In this document: positions 26,345-33,545 of the stretch, piece after piece
How the letters are laid out: each line of letters opens with the position of its first letter
Numbering within the stretch: position 1 is the stretch's first letter
NCBI GenBank assembly: GCA_947565305.1
Contig: CANOFO010000007.1
Coordinates: 1 to 52,473, forward strand
From: an uncultured Lachnospiraceae bacterium
Lineage (GTDB): Bacteria > Bacillota > Clostridia > Lachnospirales > Lachnospiraceae
Direction: 5' to 3'
Length of the DNA stretch: 52,473 nt
Made by a program: the position numbers and the translations under genes
Notes under the pieces: model-generated
What the model saw: the letters and a program-made list of their open reading frames with translations, nothing else
Told to the model about the DNA's origin: nothing
Database searches by the model: none

Positions 26345-26758
26345 ATGGCAACGAAAAAAGCAAAACATTTAACAGGCAGTGAAGAAGATTTGATGGAAAT
26401 GTTTTGGGAAAGTAAGGAACCCCTGACGAGTGTGCAAATTTTAGATATTTCTGCTGACCGCTCCTGGAATGGGAACTATGTACATATCATGCTGCGTTCG
26501 CTGTTAAAGAAAGGCATGATAAAGGTATGTGGTACGGTGCAGTGCGGCACGCAGTATGCAAGACAGTTTATCCCTGCAGTTACCAAAGAACAGTATGCAG
26601 CTAAGCTTGTGATGTCTAAGGGAATCGCGGGCAGTTCCATTGCAGCGGTTACGGTGGCAATGGTCAGTGAGGCAAATGAAGCGGATGGGGAAGGTCTGGT
26701 GAAGCAGTTAGAGGAAATCATAGAGGAACTGAAAAATAAAGGAACAAAGGAGCAATAA
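26345..26758 (+). CDS. BlaI/MecI/CopY-family repressor
   Basis: 137 residues, GGGAG before the ATG. The N-terminal winged helix is typical of the family (LTGSEEDLMEMFWESKEPLT, then VHIMLRSLLKKGMIKV). The C-terminus provides the dimer helix but contains an Ala/Val-rich stretch (SSIAAVTVAMVSEA) not usual in BlaI. Members repress by binding a dyad and are inactivated by proteolysis triggered by a BlaR1-type membrane sensor. Here that partner gene starts 2 bases after the stop. No beta-lactamase or mecA-like gene is next to it; the upstream FtsX permeases or the two genes themselves are more likely targets. Confidence 0.9.
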   Translation: MATKKAKHLTGSEEDLMEMFWESKEPLTSVQILDISADRSWNGNYVHIMLRSLLKKGMIKVCGTVQCGTQYARQFIPAVTKEQYAAKLVMSKGIAGSSIAAVTVAMVSEANEADGEGLVKQLEEIIEELKNKGTKEQ

Positions 26759-26760
26759 GT

Positions 26761-27837
26761 ATGCAGATTACGCTTTTTTCGTTATTTATGTCTGTGATTT
26801 GGAGCAGCGTACTGGCGGCATTTAACTATTTCTGCCGAAAAAAGCATTATTTTATCAGACAGCTGGGGATTACAAACATATTATTTCTCTATCTGTTTTC
26901 CATTGTCCGTATGCTCGTCCCCTACAAATTTTCCTTTACCAGGGTAATACCTTCCAAGGGGGCATTCAGCGATTTATGCAGGGGCGCTTACACCAATAAC
27001 ATAGGGACAGCCCAGATATCGCCCTTATCAATGCTTGCCATTGTCTGGACGGTTGTGTCAGCGGCGCTGCTTGTACGTTTTTTGGTTCAATACCTGAAAG
27101 CCATGCATGAATTTTCGGCGTGCCGTATCCGTGAGGACGAACAATGCCGGCGGGTATTCCAACGAGTGCTGAATCATAGTTCCAAACGGCTGAAGGTTAG
27201 GATTAGGGACAACGCCTGTATCAATATTCCTATGGGTGTTGGCGTTTTTCGAAAATCTATTATTTTGCCGGAAGAAACGTATACGGATTCGGAGTTATAT
27301 TATATCCTGCGGCATGAGTATACGCATTTCCTGAACAGGGATTTGGTCTTGAAGATTTTAATACATATTTACTGGTGCATATTCTGGTGGAATCCAGCAA
27401 TTTATCTGTTAAAAAGGGATTTTGCGCAGATACTGGAAATAAAATGCGATTTAGATGTCACTGAAAATATGGCAAATCAGGAGAAAGTCGGGTACCTGAC
27501 AACGATTGTGACATTGCTGAAAAAGGCAGAAATTAAAAGGGAGCAGAGAACGTTTTATGGAACGACGGCCCTGGTTGCCAAAAACTATGAATCAGAAATC
27601 ATTGAGCGGTTTAAGATTGTATCTGCCAGCTATGGGTTAAAAAGACGGAATCTCGTATTTACAGGCTCTTGGTTCTTGGTGTTCGGAATGCTGGTTATTT
27701 TATCGTATTCATTTGTTATCCAGCCAGACTATGGAACGGCGGAAGATGGGAGCGCTGCAGGGAAGCAGGCGGTGGACAGGCCCTATTATATAGAATGCAT
27801 TGACGACAAGTATTACGTGCATTTTGGTGAGGAATAA
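26761..27837 (+). CDS. BlaR1-like M56 membrane metalloprotease
   Basis: 358 residues, AAGGAG before the ATG. There are three N-terminal helices, the catalytic HEYTH (His185, Glu186, His189) with downstream NRDL, then a helix pair including IYWCIFWWNPAIYLLKRDF, and a final helix near 300-320. BlaR1/MecR1 proteins carry a penicillin-binding sensor of about 250 residues after the last helix. Here only about 35 residues remain outside, so this protease must sense something else or rely on a partner. Activated M56 proteases cause cleavage of the paired repressor. With the BlaI-like gene it forms a complete proteolytic switch beside the FtsX permeases. Confidence 0.9.
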   Translation: MQITLFSLFMSVIWSSVLAAFNYFCRKKHYFIRQLGITNILFLYLFSIVRMLVPYKFSFTRVIPSKGAFSDLCRGAYTNNIGTAQISPLSMLAIVWTVVSAALLVRFLVQYLKAMHEFSACRIREDEQCRRVFQRVLNHSSKRLKVRIRDNACINIPMGVGVFRKSIILPEETYTDSELYYILRHEYTHFLNRDLVLKILIHIYWCIFWWNPAIYLLKRDFAQILEIKCDLDVTENMANQEKVGYLTTIVTLLKKAEIKREQRTFYGTTALVAKNYESEIIERFKIVSASYGLKRRNLVFTGSWFLVFGMLVILSYSFVIQPDYGTAEDGSAAGKQAVDRPYYIECIDDKYYVHFGEE

Positions 27838-27856
27838 TGAAACGGAGGAGGAAGTT

Positions 27857-28114
27857 TTGAGAGGAAAAGGTTCTTGGATTATTATAATGGTGATGCTGAT
27901 AGGCCTTGTCATAGGCACAGTCATAGGCAGTTACTGCAGTGGGATATCTGCACTGAGCTGGCTGGACTATGGGAAAGTGTTCGGGATTACCAGCCCCATG
28001 GTGCTGGATTTGGGCGTCTTTGTGCTGACGCTGGGGCTGACAATTAAAATCAATATTGCAAGTATTATTGGAATTATCATATCGTTTTTACTCTACAAAT
28101 TGTTAGTGAGATAG
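27857..28114 (+). CDS. DUF4321 small membrane protein
   Basis: 85 residues from a TTG start at 27857 with a strong GGAGGAGG 5 bases upstream; no ATG is suitably placed, and a longer frame would run back into the BlaR-like gene. Two membrane helices (IIIMVMLIGLVIGTVIGSY; INIASIIGIIISFLLYKLL) are separated by a short loop with LDLGVFVLTLGLTIKI, matching the DUF4321 pattern of clostridial proteins. That family often sits near cell-shape or septum genes. Function unknown. It starts 19 bases after the BlaR-like stop, so it is probably co-transcribed; a terminator follows. Confidence 0.78.
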   Translation: MRGKGSWIIIMVMLIGLVIGTVIGSYCSGISALSWLDYGKVFGITSPMVLDLGVFVLTLGLTIKINIASIIGIIISFLLYKLLVR

Positions 28115-28144
28115 CAGGAGATAATGGCAATATTTGGCAGGAAG

Positions 28145-28174
28145 CGGCAGAGTGTAGGCTCTGTCGTTATTTTT
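28145..28174 (+). terminator. Rho-independent terminator after the DUF4321 gene
   Basis: CGGCAGAG and CTCTGTCG pair (8 bp, one G-T) around a 6-base loop, followed by TTATTTTT. Confidence 0.65.
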
Positions 28175-28198
28175 CTGCAAAGAAAACGCATGAATAAA

Positions 28199-28227
28199 TT
28201 GAAATGTTTCAGAGAATATGTTAAAAT
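28199..28227 (+). promoter_or_regulatory. Sigma-A type promoter of the PPK2 gene
   Basis: TTGAAA, 17 bases, TAAAAT, about 75 bases before the start codon at 28303. Confidence 0.6.
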
Positions 28228-28302
28228 ATTTGAAAAGTGATGAAAATTTGGACGAAATGTCACTGTGGGGTGTGGTTTGAGAGAGCTAAAGGAGGAGAAG
28301 GA

Positions 28303-29781
28303 ATGCTTAAAGATTGGAACCGGTTAGAGAAACCGGAGGCAGAGGAACTGGATGAACGGCTGGAAGCAGCGAAGGAGAAGCTGAATGTCCTGCAGATGCA
28401 GGTTAAGGACCGCAAGCTTCCGGTGCTGGTATTGTTTGAAGGCTGGGGAACTGCGGGGAAGGGTAGTACGCTTGGCAAGATTATCACGAACATCGATCCC
28501 AGGTTCTTTAAGGTTGCCACCATGGATATTCCCACAGAAGAAGAACGGCGCAAGCCGTTTTTGTACCGTCATTTTATAAAGATACCGGAAGCGGGCAAAT
28601 TCAGTTTTCTGGATTCCGGCTGGATGGATGAAGTAACCAGGGAATGTCTGCATGGGGCTCTGAAAGACAAAGAATATAAGAAGCGGATTGACAGCGTAAA
28701 GCGTTTTGAACGCCAGCTGACAGATAATGGCTATCTTGTGATGAAATTTTTCTTCCATATCAGCAAAAAGGAGCAGAAGAGCCGGATTAAGATGTTGGAG
28801 AAAGACCCCAGCACGAGATGGCGGGTAAGCAACAACGATGTGTGGCAGAATGAGCATTACGATAAATGCCTTAAAGTATATGACCAGTATCTGGACGACA
28901 CGAATGTCTCTACATCTCCTTGGTATATTGTGGATGCCCAGAGCAGGAAATGGGCGCAGCTGCAGGTGCTTGAGACGTTGACGAGCGGGATTGAGACGGC
29001 GCTGCAGAACAGTACGCTTGCTGTACCGCTTCTGCAGAATGTATTTCCGCTGGAGAAGGTTCCCAAGCTCAGCGAGATTCCTTTGGATAAGACGATTGCA
29101 GACGATGTATATAAGCGTGAACTGCAGGAACTGCAGGATAAATTGCGGAGGCTGCATAATGAGATTTACCGCAAGAAGATTCCGGTTATCATTGCCTATG
29201 AGGGATGGGATGCTGCAGGAAAGGGCGGGAATATCAAGCGGATTACCGGTGCGCTGGACCCTCGCGGATATGAAGTACAGCCGATTGCCAGCCCGGAACC
29301 ACATGAGAAGGCAAGGCATTATCTGTGGCGGTTTTGGACGCGTCTTCCTAAGACGGGGCATGTTACCATTTTTGACCGTACATGGTATGGCAGGGTCATG
29401 GTGGAGCGGTTGGAAGGATTTTGTTCAGAAAATGACTGGCGGCGCGCTTACAATGAAATCAATGAATTTGAAAAGGAATTATCTGACTGGGGTGCCGTAA
29501 TTATCAAGTTTTGGGTACAGATTGACAAAGATGTCCAATTAGAGCGTTTCAATGACCGGCAGAACAATCCAGCCAAACGTTGGAAGATTACGGATGAAGA
29601 CTGGCGTAACCGGGAAAAATGGGATTTATATGAGGAAGCAGTCAATGAGATGATGAAAAAGACGAACACCTCTTATGCCCCATGGCATGTGCTGGAATCT
29701 AATGACAAGAAATATGCAAGGATTAAGGCTTTGCGAATTGTAATTGAAGAGATTGAGAAAGTACTGGAAGCAAAAAAATAA
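28303..29781 (+). CDS. pap: Polyphosphate:AMP phosphotransferase (tandem PPK2)
   Basis: 492 residues from the ATG at 28303 (GGAGGAGAAGG just upstream; the upstream frame to 28237 has no ribosome site). Two PPK2 domains are fused: the first has Walker A-like EGWGTAGKGST near residue 49, the second EGWDAAGKGGN near residue 305, with FDRTWYGRVMVERLEGF in the second active site. In the first domain the corresponding stretch is LDSGWMDEV, so domain 1 is degenerate and domain 2 is probably catalytic. That matches two-domain class II PPK2 enzymes, which make ADP from AMP using polyphosphate. Length fits the family. It stands alone as a cytoplasmic enzyme of phosphate and energy balance. Confidence 0.92.
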   Translation: MLKDWNRLEKPEAEELDERLEAAKEKLNVLQMQVKDRKLPVLVLFEGWGTAGKGSTLGKIITNIDPRFFKVATMDIPTEEERRKPFLYRHFIKIPEAGKFSFLDSGWMDEVTRECLHGALKDKEYKKRIDSVKRFERQLTDNGYLVMKFFFHISKKEQKSRIKMLEKDPSTRWRVSNNDVWQNEHYDKCLKVYDQYLDDTNVSTSPWYIVDAQSRKWAQLQVLETLTSGIETALQNSTLAVPLLQNVFPLEKVPKLSEIPLDKTIADDVYKRELQELQDKLRRLHNEIYRKKIPVIIAYEGWDAAGKGGNIKRITGALDPRGYEVQPIASPEPHEKARHYLWRFWTRLPKTGHVTIFDRTWYGRVMVERLEGFCSENDWRRAYNEINEFEKELSDWGAVIIKFWVQIDKDVQLERFNDRQNNPAKRWKITDEDWRNREKWDLYEEAVNEMMKKTNTSYAPWHVLESNDKKYARIKALRIVIEEIEKVLEAKK

Positions 29782-29865
29782 AATCCGCACAAGTACGGTT
29801 GCTTAGCTCTATGCTTGCGGAATCGTGGAAGCTTGGAGAGGATGGACGAAAGGAAAAGGTGTAGC

Positions 29866-30645
29866 ATGGAATTAAAAGAATTTATGGATATGTCGAAACT
29901 GCAGAAAATTCAGGATGATTTCTCCAATGCGACAGGATTGGCAGCAATTGCAGTGGGAATGGATGGGGAATATCTCACAGAGGGGAGCAACTTTACAGAT
30001 TTTTGTATGAAATATACGAGGGGAAGCCAGGAAGGTTTAAGACGCTGCGTGAAGTGTGATAATGAGTGCTCTGGTACATATTTCTGCCATGCAGGTCTGA
30101 TGGATTTTTCCGTTGATATTATGATAAATGACGAGAAAGTTGGCGCAATCATTGGCGGTCAGGTGCTGCCGGTTGAGCCGGATGAAGATAAATTTCGGGA
30201 GACAGCTGTGGAATTGGGCATTGACCCGGAGCAGTATATCCAGGCATTGAGGAAAGTTCCCATAAGCACGGAAGCTAGAATTCGGGCTTCAGCGAATTTG
30301 TTAGGAATTATCGTTAACCAGCTTGTAAACCTAGAATATTTCAAGTACAGCAATGCGAGCCGTTTGGGCGGTGTGCAGCAGGGTGTGGAGCAGTCTAATG
30401 AACTTATCCAGACAATTAACGACAATACCAGCCACCTGAAAGCAATTGCCAAGAAGCAGAATATTCTCTCCCTGAATGCCAGTATTGAGGCTGCGCGCAG
30501 CGGTGAAGCAGGTGCAGGATTTGCAGTCGTAGCGAAGAATATGCAGGATTTGTCTTCTCAGTCTGCGGTGATTTATAATGATATTGAGAAGTCAGTGGCA
30601 GAGATTACGGAGCGGATTTCCTCTCTGGTATCATTCTTTGAATAG
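29866..30645 (+). CDS. Soluble PocR-domain / MCP-signalling protein
   Basis: 259 residues from the ATG at 29866 (AGGAAAAGG 6 bases upstream). No membrane segment. The N-terminal 160 residues form a PocR-type ligand domain with the cysteine cluster CVKCDNECSGTYFC. The C-terminal 70 residues are the tip of a chemoreceptor signalling hairpin (NILSLNASIEAARSGEAGAG, FAVVAKNMQDLS), the part that contacts CheA and CheW. The hairpin is very short compared with normal receptors, with no methylation helices of full length. It is likely a cytoplasmic sensor for a small metabolite or redox state feeding into chemotaxis or a related kinase. Confidence 0.88.
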   Translation: MELKEFMDMSKLQKIQDDFSNATGLAAIAVGMDGEYLTEGSNFTDFCMKYTRGSQEGLRRCVKCDNECSGTYFCHAGLMDFSVDIMINDEKVGAIIGGQVLPVEPDEDKFRETAVELGIDPEQYIQALRKVPISTEARIRASANLLGIIVNQLVNLEYFKYSNASRLGGVQQGVEQSNELIQTINDNTSHLKAIAKKQNILSLNASIEAARSGEAGAGFAVVAKNMQDLSSQSAVIYNDIEKSVAEITERISSLVSFFE

Positions 30646-30670
30646 CAAAATTAAAAATAAATCAAGGTAT

Positions 30671-30735
30671 AAAATGCCTCCGTTTACAGATACTAGTATC
30701 GAGAAATGATAAGAGATTTGTAAATGGAGGATTTT
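30671..30735 (+). promoter_or_regulatory. Stem burying the spoVT ribosome site
   Basis: 30671-30688 pairs with 30719-30735 over 17 bp (one G-T, one bulged G at 30676). The GGAGG of spoVT (30726-30730) lies fully inside the stem. The 30-base loop starts with a perfect palindrome, GATACTAGTATC. Six T follow the right arm, so it may also act as an attenuator. GTATA (30668) and GATACTA (30689) resemble a sigma-G/F promoter, but their spacing is 16; if that were the only start, the left arm would not be in the RNA. Confidence 0.7.
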
Positions 30736-30737
30736 TT

Positions 30738-31286
30738 ATGAAAGCAACAGGAATTGTTCGGAGAATAGATGATTTGGGAAGGGTGGTAGTGCCGAAGGAA
30801 ATTCGGCGTACATTGCGGATTCGGGAAGGGGACCCGCTGGAAATTTTTACAGACCGTGAGGGTGAGATTATTTTGAAAAAATACTCTCCTATTGGAGAAC
30901 TTGGACAGTTTGCCGGGATGTATGCAGAGAGCCTTGCGCAGACCAGCGGCTGTCTGGTATGCATTACGGACCGCGACCATGTAGTTGCCGCTGCAGGCAA
31001 TGGGAAAAAAGAGTTTGATGGTAAACCAATCAGCAAGCAGCTGGAAAATGTGATTACGGACCGTGAGACGTTCTGTGCCCGCAGGAATGAAAAAGGGTTT
31101 GTGAAAATAACACTGGATGATTCCGGGGAATTTCAATCCCAGGTAGTGTCCACGATTATCTGTGAAGGGGATGCCATTGGTTCCGTAGTAATGTATAACC
31201 GGGATGACAATGGCGGAATAGGGGAAGCGGAAAGCAAGATGGCGAAAGTGGCAGCCGGATTTCTGGGAAAACAGATGGAACAGTAA
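30738..31286 (+). CDS. spoVT: Stage V sporulation regulator SpoVT
   Basis: 182 residues (178 in Bacillus subtilis). The N-terminal 50 residues are the AbrB-type swapped-hairpin DNA-binding domain (GIVRRIDDLGRVVVPKEIRR, then TLRIREGDPLEIF); the rest is the GAF-like domain (SGCLVCITDRDHVVAAAG). SpoVT tunes forespore genes under sigma-G and spore coat/cortex formation, so the organism very likely sporulates. Its ribosome site is enclosed in a stem (30671-30735). The last codons form one arm of the terminator at 31261-31306. Confidence 0.95.
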   Translation: MKATGIVRRIDDLGRVVVPKEIRRTLRIREGDPLEIFTDREGEIILKKYSPIGELGQFAGMYAESLAQTSGCLVCITDRDHVVAAAGNGKKEFDGKPISKQLENVITDRETFCARRNEKGFVKITLDDSGEFQSQVVSTIICEGDAIGSVVMYNRDDNGGIGEAESKMAKVAAGFLGKQMEQ

Positions 31287-31315
31287 GTCCGTCTGTTTTC
31301 CCAGAAGGGTTTTTA
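31261..31315. terminator. Bidirectional terminator overlapping the spoVT 3' end
   Basis: 31261-31278 pairs with 31289-31306 over 18 bp (one G-T) around a 10-base loop that holds the spoVT stop codon; GGGTTTTTAA follows. The deacetylase gene converges on it and ends 7 bases beyond, so it can serve both strands. Confidence 0.85.
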
Positions 31316-32329
31316 ACGGTAATGCACGGTTTCTACGCTTTTGTCAAGGGAACGGAATTCATATCCGTTGTCTGACAGATATTCCAGTACGGAGGGAAGG
31401 GCTGCTAAGGTGGCATTCTTCCCTCTGCCGTCATGCATCAGCACCACGGGATGTTCCACATTGCCGACATTACTGCAGATATTGTCGATAATGTTTGAGG
31501 TTGTGGTCAGTTCGCTGCCGTCTCCAGAACTGACATTCCAGTCAAAATATTGGAAGCCGCGCTCCTCCATCTCGTCTATGATGCTGTTCACCACATATGA
31601 GGAGCCATTGTTGCTGCCGCCCGGGAAACGGAACAGAGAAGGGGTATAGCCAGTATTTTCCACAACCCAGTCGTATACTTTTTCGTAATCGCTGAGGAAA
31701 GCATCTTTGGAAGCATAGATTTCATGGTAATTATGGCTGTATGAATGGAGTGCGAGGGTGTGTCCCCGCGCTACGATTTCCGATAAGTATTCTGCGTATT
31801 CTTCATTATTCTTACATACAACAAAAAATGTCGCCTTAGCATTGTAGCGGTCCAGCAAATCCAACACTTGCGGCGTCAGGTTAGAGGGTCCGTCATCAAA
31901 TGTAAGGTAGACTATTTTTTCGGTATCTTTAGGAGAGCAGCCCTCAGCATAAAGGTTGGGGTAGGAATCAGAGGATGAACTGCTGTCTGTATCGCTGTCA
32001 TCCGCAGAAGCGCTGTCCGTCTCTTCCTGCCCATCATCTTCGCCGTTGGTGAGGGAATCAATCTGTTCAGATAATTCGGATATGTATTCTTTCTGTCCTG
32101 CCACATAACTTTCCCGTTCCTTTAATTGGGCCGTGCTGTCCGTCAGTTCTGTGTCCAGCTTTGAGTTGTCTTCCTGAAGCTTAGAATTGTTTTCCTGTAA
32201 TTGAAAGGCTTCTGTTTCAAGGTTCTGGCAACGGCTGTTGAGGCTGAAGCATCGGTATGCAAAAAATCCGCAGCAGGCCAAAAGCAGGGCTCCGCAGGCT
32301 AGTGCGGCAATAAATGGTGTTTTTTTCAT
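31313..32329 (-). CDS. Polysaccharide deacetylase (NodB domain)
   Basis: 338 residues, AAGGAG before the ATG. An N-terminal membrane anchor (about 7-25) is followed by a Leu/Gln/Glu/Asn coiled coil (residues 30-95) and an acidic Ser/Asp linker (100-125), then the NodB catalytic domain: TFDDGPS (metal and base Asp), HSYSHNY (zinc His pair), RFPGGSNN, and LMHDGRGKNAT near the end. All catalytic motifs are present, so a surface-tethered enzyme removing acetyl groups from peptidoglycan or another glycan is expected. This can confer lysozyme resistance. It is transcribed alone from a near-consensus promoter at 32378-32405. Confidence 0.92.
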   Translation of the reverse strand: MKKTPFIAALACGALLLACCGFFAYRCFSLNSRCQNLETEAFQLQENNSKLQEDNSKLDTELTDSTAQLKERESYVAGQKEYISELSEQIDSLTNGEDDGQEETDSASADDSDTDSSSSSDSYPNLYAEGCSPKDTEKIVYLTFDDGPSNLTPQVLDLLDRYNAKATFFVVCKNNEEYAEYLSEIVARGHTLALHSYSHNYHEIYASKDAFLSDYEKVYDWVVENTGYTPSLFRFPGGSNNGSSYVVNSIIDEMEERGFQYFDWNVSSGDGSELTTTSNIIDNICSNVGNVEHPVVLMHDGRGKNATLAALPSVLEYLSDNGYEFRSLDKSVETVHYR

Positions 32330-32377
32330 ATTGATTCTCCTTATAATTCTTTGGTATTGCTATGCTATCCGTATAAA

Positions 32378-32405
32378 ATTATATTCTTTTGAGGCGGTTT
32401 GTCAA
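32378..32405 (-). promoter_or_regulatory. Sigma-A promoter of the deacetylase gene
   Basis: On the minus strand TTGACA, 16 bases, TATAAT: both hexamers perfect. It lies about 50 bases before the ATG. Confidence 0.75.
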
Positions 32406-32431
32406 TACAGGCAACAGTTTTGGATTCAATC

Positions 32432-32460
32432 TTGTATATTCGCCATCAAAAGTGTAAAAT
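32432..32460 (+). promoter_or_regulatory. Sigma-A type promoter of the nuclease operon
   Basis: TTGTAT, 17 bases, TAAAAT, about 40 bases before the start at 32502; back to back with the deacetylase promoter. Confidence 0.6.
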
Positions 32461-32501
32461 AGAGAAGTAACTATTCAAAAAATACGAAGGAGAAATATTT
32501 T

Positions 32502-33545
32502 ATGAAGTTCATTCATATAGCCGATATACACTTAGGGGCAAGACCTGACAGGGACAAAGAGTGTGCAAATGAGCAGAGTTATAGCTGGCAGGCATTTACA
32601 GAAGTGATTGAAAAAGTGAAGGAAGAGCAGATACAGCTTCTGTTGGTTGCGGGTGATTTGTTTCACAGGCAGCCTTTGGCGCGGGAATTGAAAGATGTGA
32701 ATTATCAGTTCTCAAGAATTCCTCAGACGCAGGTGGTGGTGATTGCCGGAAACCGCGACTACCTTGCGCCGTCCTCCTGCTACCGGACATTTCGCTGGGA
32801 GCCGAATGTCCATTTCCTGGACTCAGAGGAGATGGATTATATTGAACTGGAGGGGTTGGATGCAAGGGTTTATGGTTTGAGTTACTGCCATAGAGAGATT
32901 TCAGAGTCTCGGTATAAAGATATTCAGGCGAAAGAGGATGATTTCAGTAATATATTGCTGGCGCATGGCGGTGATGACAGGCATATTCCGTTCCATGGAG
33001 AGGACTTTTCAGACAGTGGTTTTGATTATGTAGCGTTTGGACATATCCATAAGCCTATGCAGATTGTGCAGGATAAAGTGGTGATGGCAGGAGCGCTGCA
33101 GCCGGTAGATTATAACGACATGGGGGAACATGGGTATTTTCAGGGAGAGATAAAGGACCATGTATGCCATGTGGAATTTGTGCCGCTGCATTACTGTGAA
33201 TATGTTTCCCTCAAGCTTAAAGTCAGTCCGGAAATGACCCAGCAGGCATTGCAGGAATACATAGAGAAACAAATTCGTACTGCGCCTGTTTACCAGCAAT
33301 TTAAAGTGATACTCAACGGCTTTTGTGACAGGGAAAGCGCAATTGATACAGAAGGGATGAAATCTATAGAACGGGTGGTTGAAGTGGTTAACCAGTGCCA
33401 GGCAGACTATGATTTTGAAAAATTAAAACTGCAGTATGGGCAGCAGATTTTAGGACGCTACATCCGGACTTTGGAGGAGATGCCCCAGAATAAAGTGACA
33501 AAAAAAGCATTATACTATGGTGTGGAGGCATTGATGGCAGAATGA
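32502..33545 (+). CDS. SbcD/Mre11/YhaO-like phosphoesterase, altered active site
   Basis: 347 residues, GAAGGAGAAA before the ATG. Calcineurin-type motifs appear in order: DIHLG (Asp8, His10), AGDLFHR, IAGNRDY (residues 82-88), LAHGGDD, and FGHIHKP. In Mre11/SbcD the fourth motif is GNHD, whose His is needed for nuclease catalysis. Here it is Arg85 (codon CGC), while the metal ligands remain. The last 100 residues are the capping domain. It overlaps the YhaN-like ATPase gene by 4 bases, the usual SbcD-SbcC style pairing. It may be a metal-binding but catalytically altered DNA-end protein. The family call is firm; activity is uncertain. Confidence 0.87.
   Translation: MKFIHIADIHLGARPDRDKECANEQSYSWQAFTEVIEKVKEEQIQLLLVAGDLFHRQPLARELKDVNYQFSRIPQTQVVVIAGNRDYLAPSSCYRTFRWEPNVHFLDSEEMDYIELEGLDARVYGLSYCHREISESRYKDIQAKEDDFSNILLAHGGDDRHIPFHGEDFSDSGFDYVAFGHIHKPMQIVQDKVVMAGALQPVDYNDMGEHGYFQGEIKDHVCHVEFVPLHYCEYVSLKLKVSPEMTQQALQEYIEKQIRTAPVYQQFKVILNGFCDRESAIDTEGMKSIERVVEVVNQCQADYDFEKLKLQYGQQILGRYIRTLEEMPQNKVTKKALYYGVEALMAE

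Noticed and set aside
26345-27837. Beta-lactam resistance operon
   Set aside because: The BlaI/BlaR-like pair lacks the penicillin-binding sensor and there is no beta-lactamase or mecA-like gene beside it.
28324-29361. Open frame of 345 codons on the minus strand inside the PPK2 gene
   Set aside because: Shadow of the two-domain PPK2 gene; composition is typical of antisense frames and there is no start signal.
29782-29865. Terminator hairpin (CCGCA...TGCGG) after the PPK2 gene
   Set aside because: The arms pair imperfectly and no T-run follows, so I could not support it.
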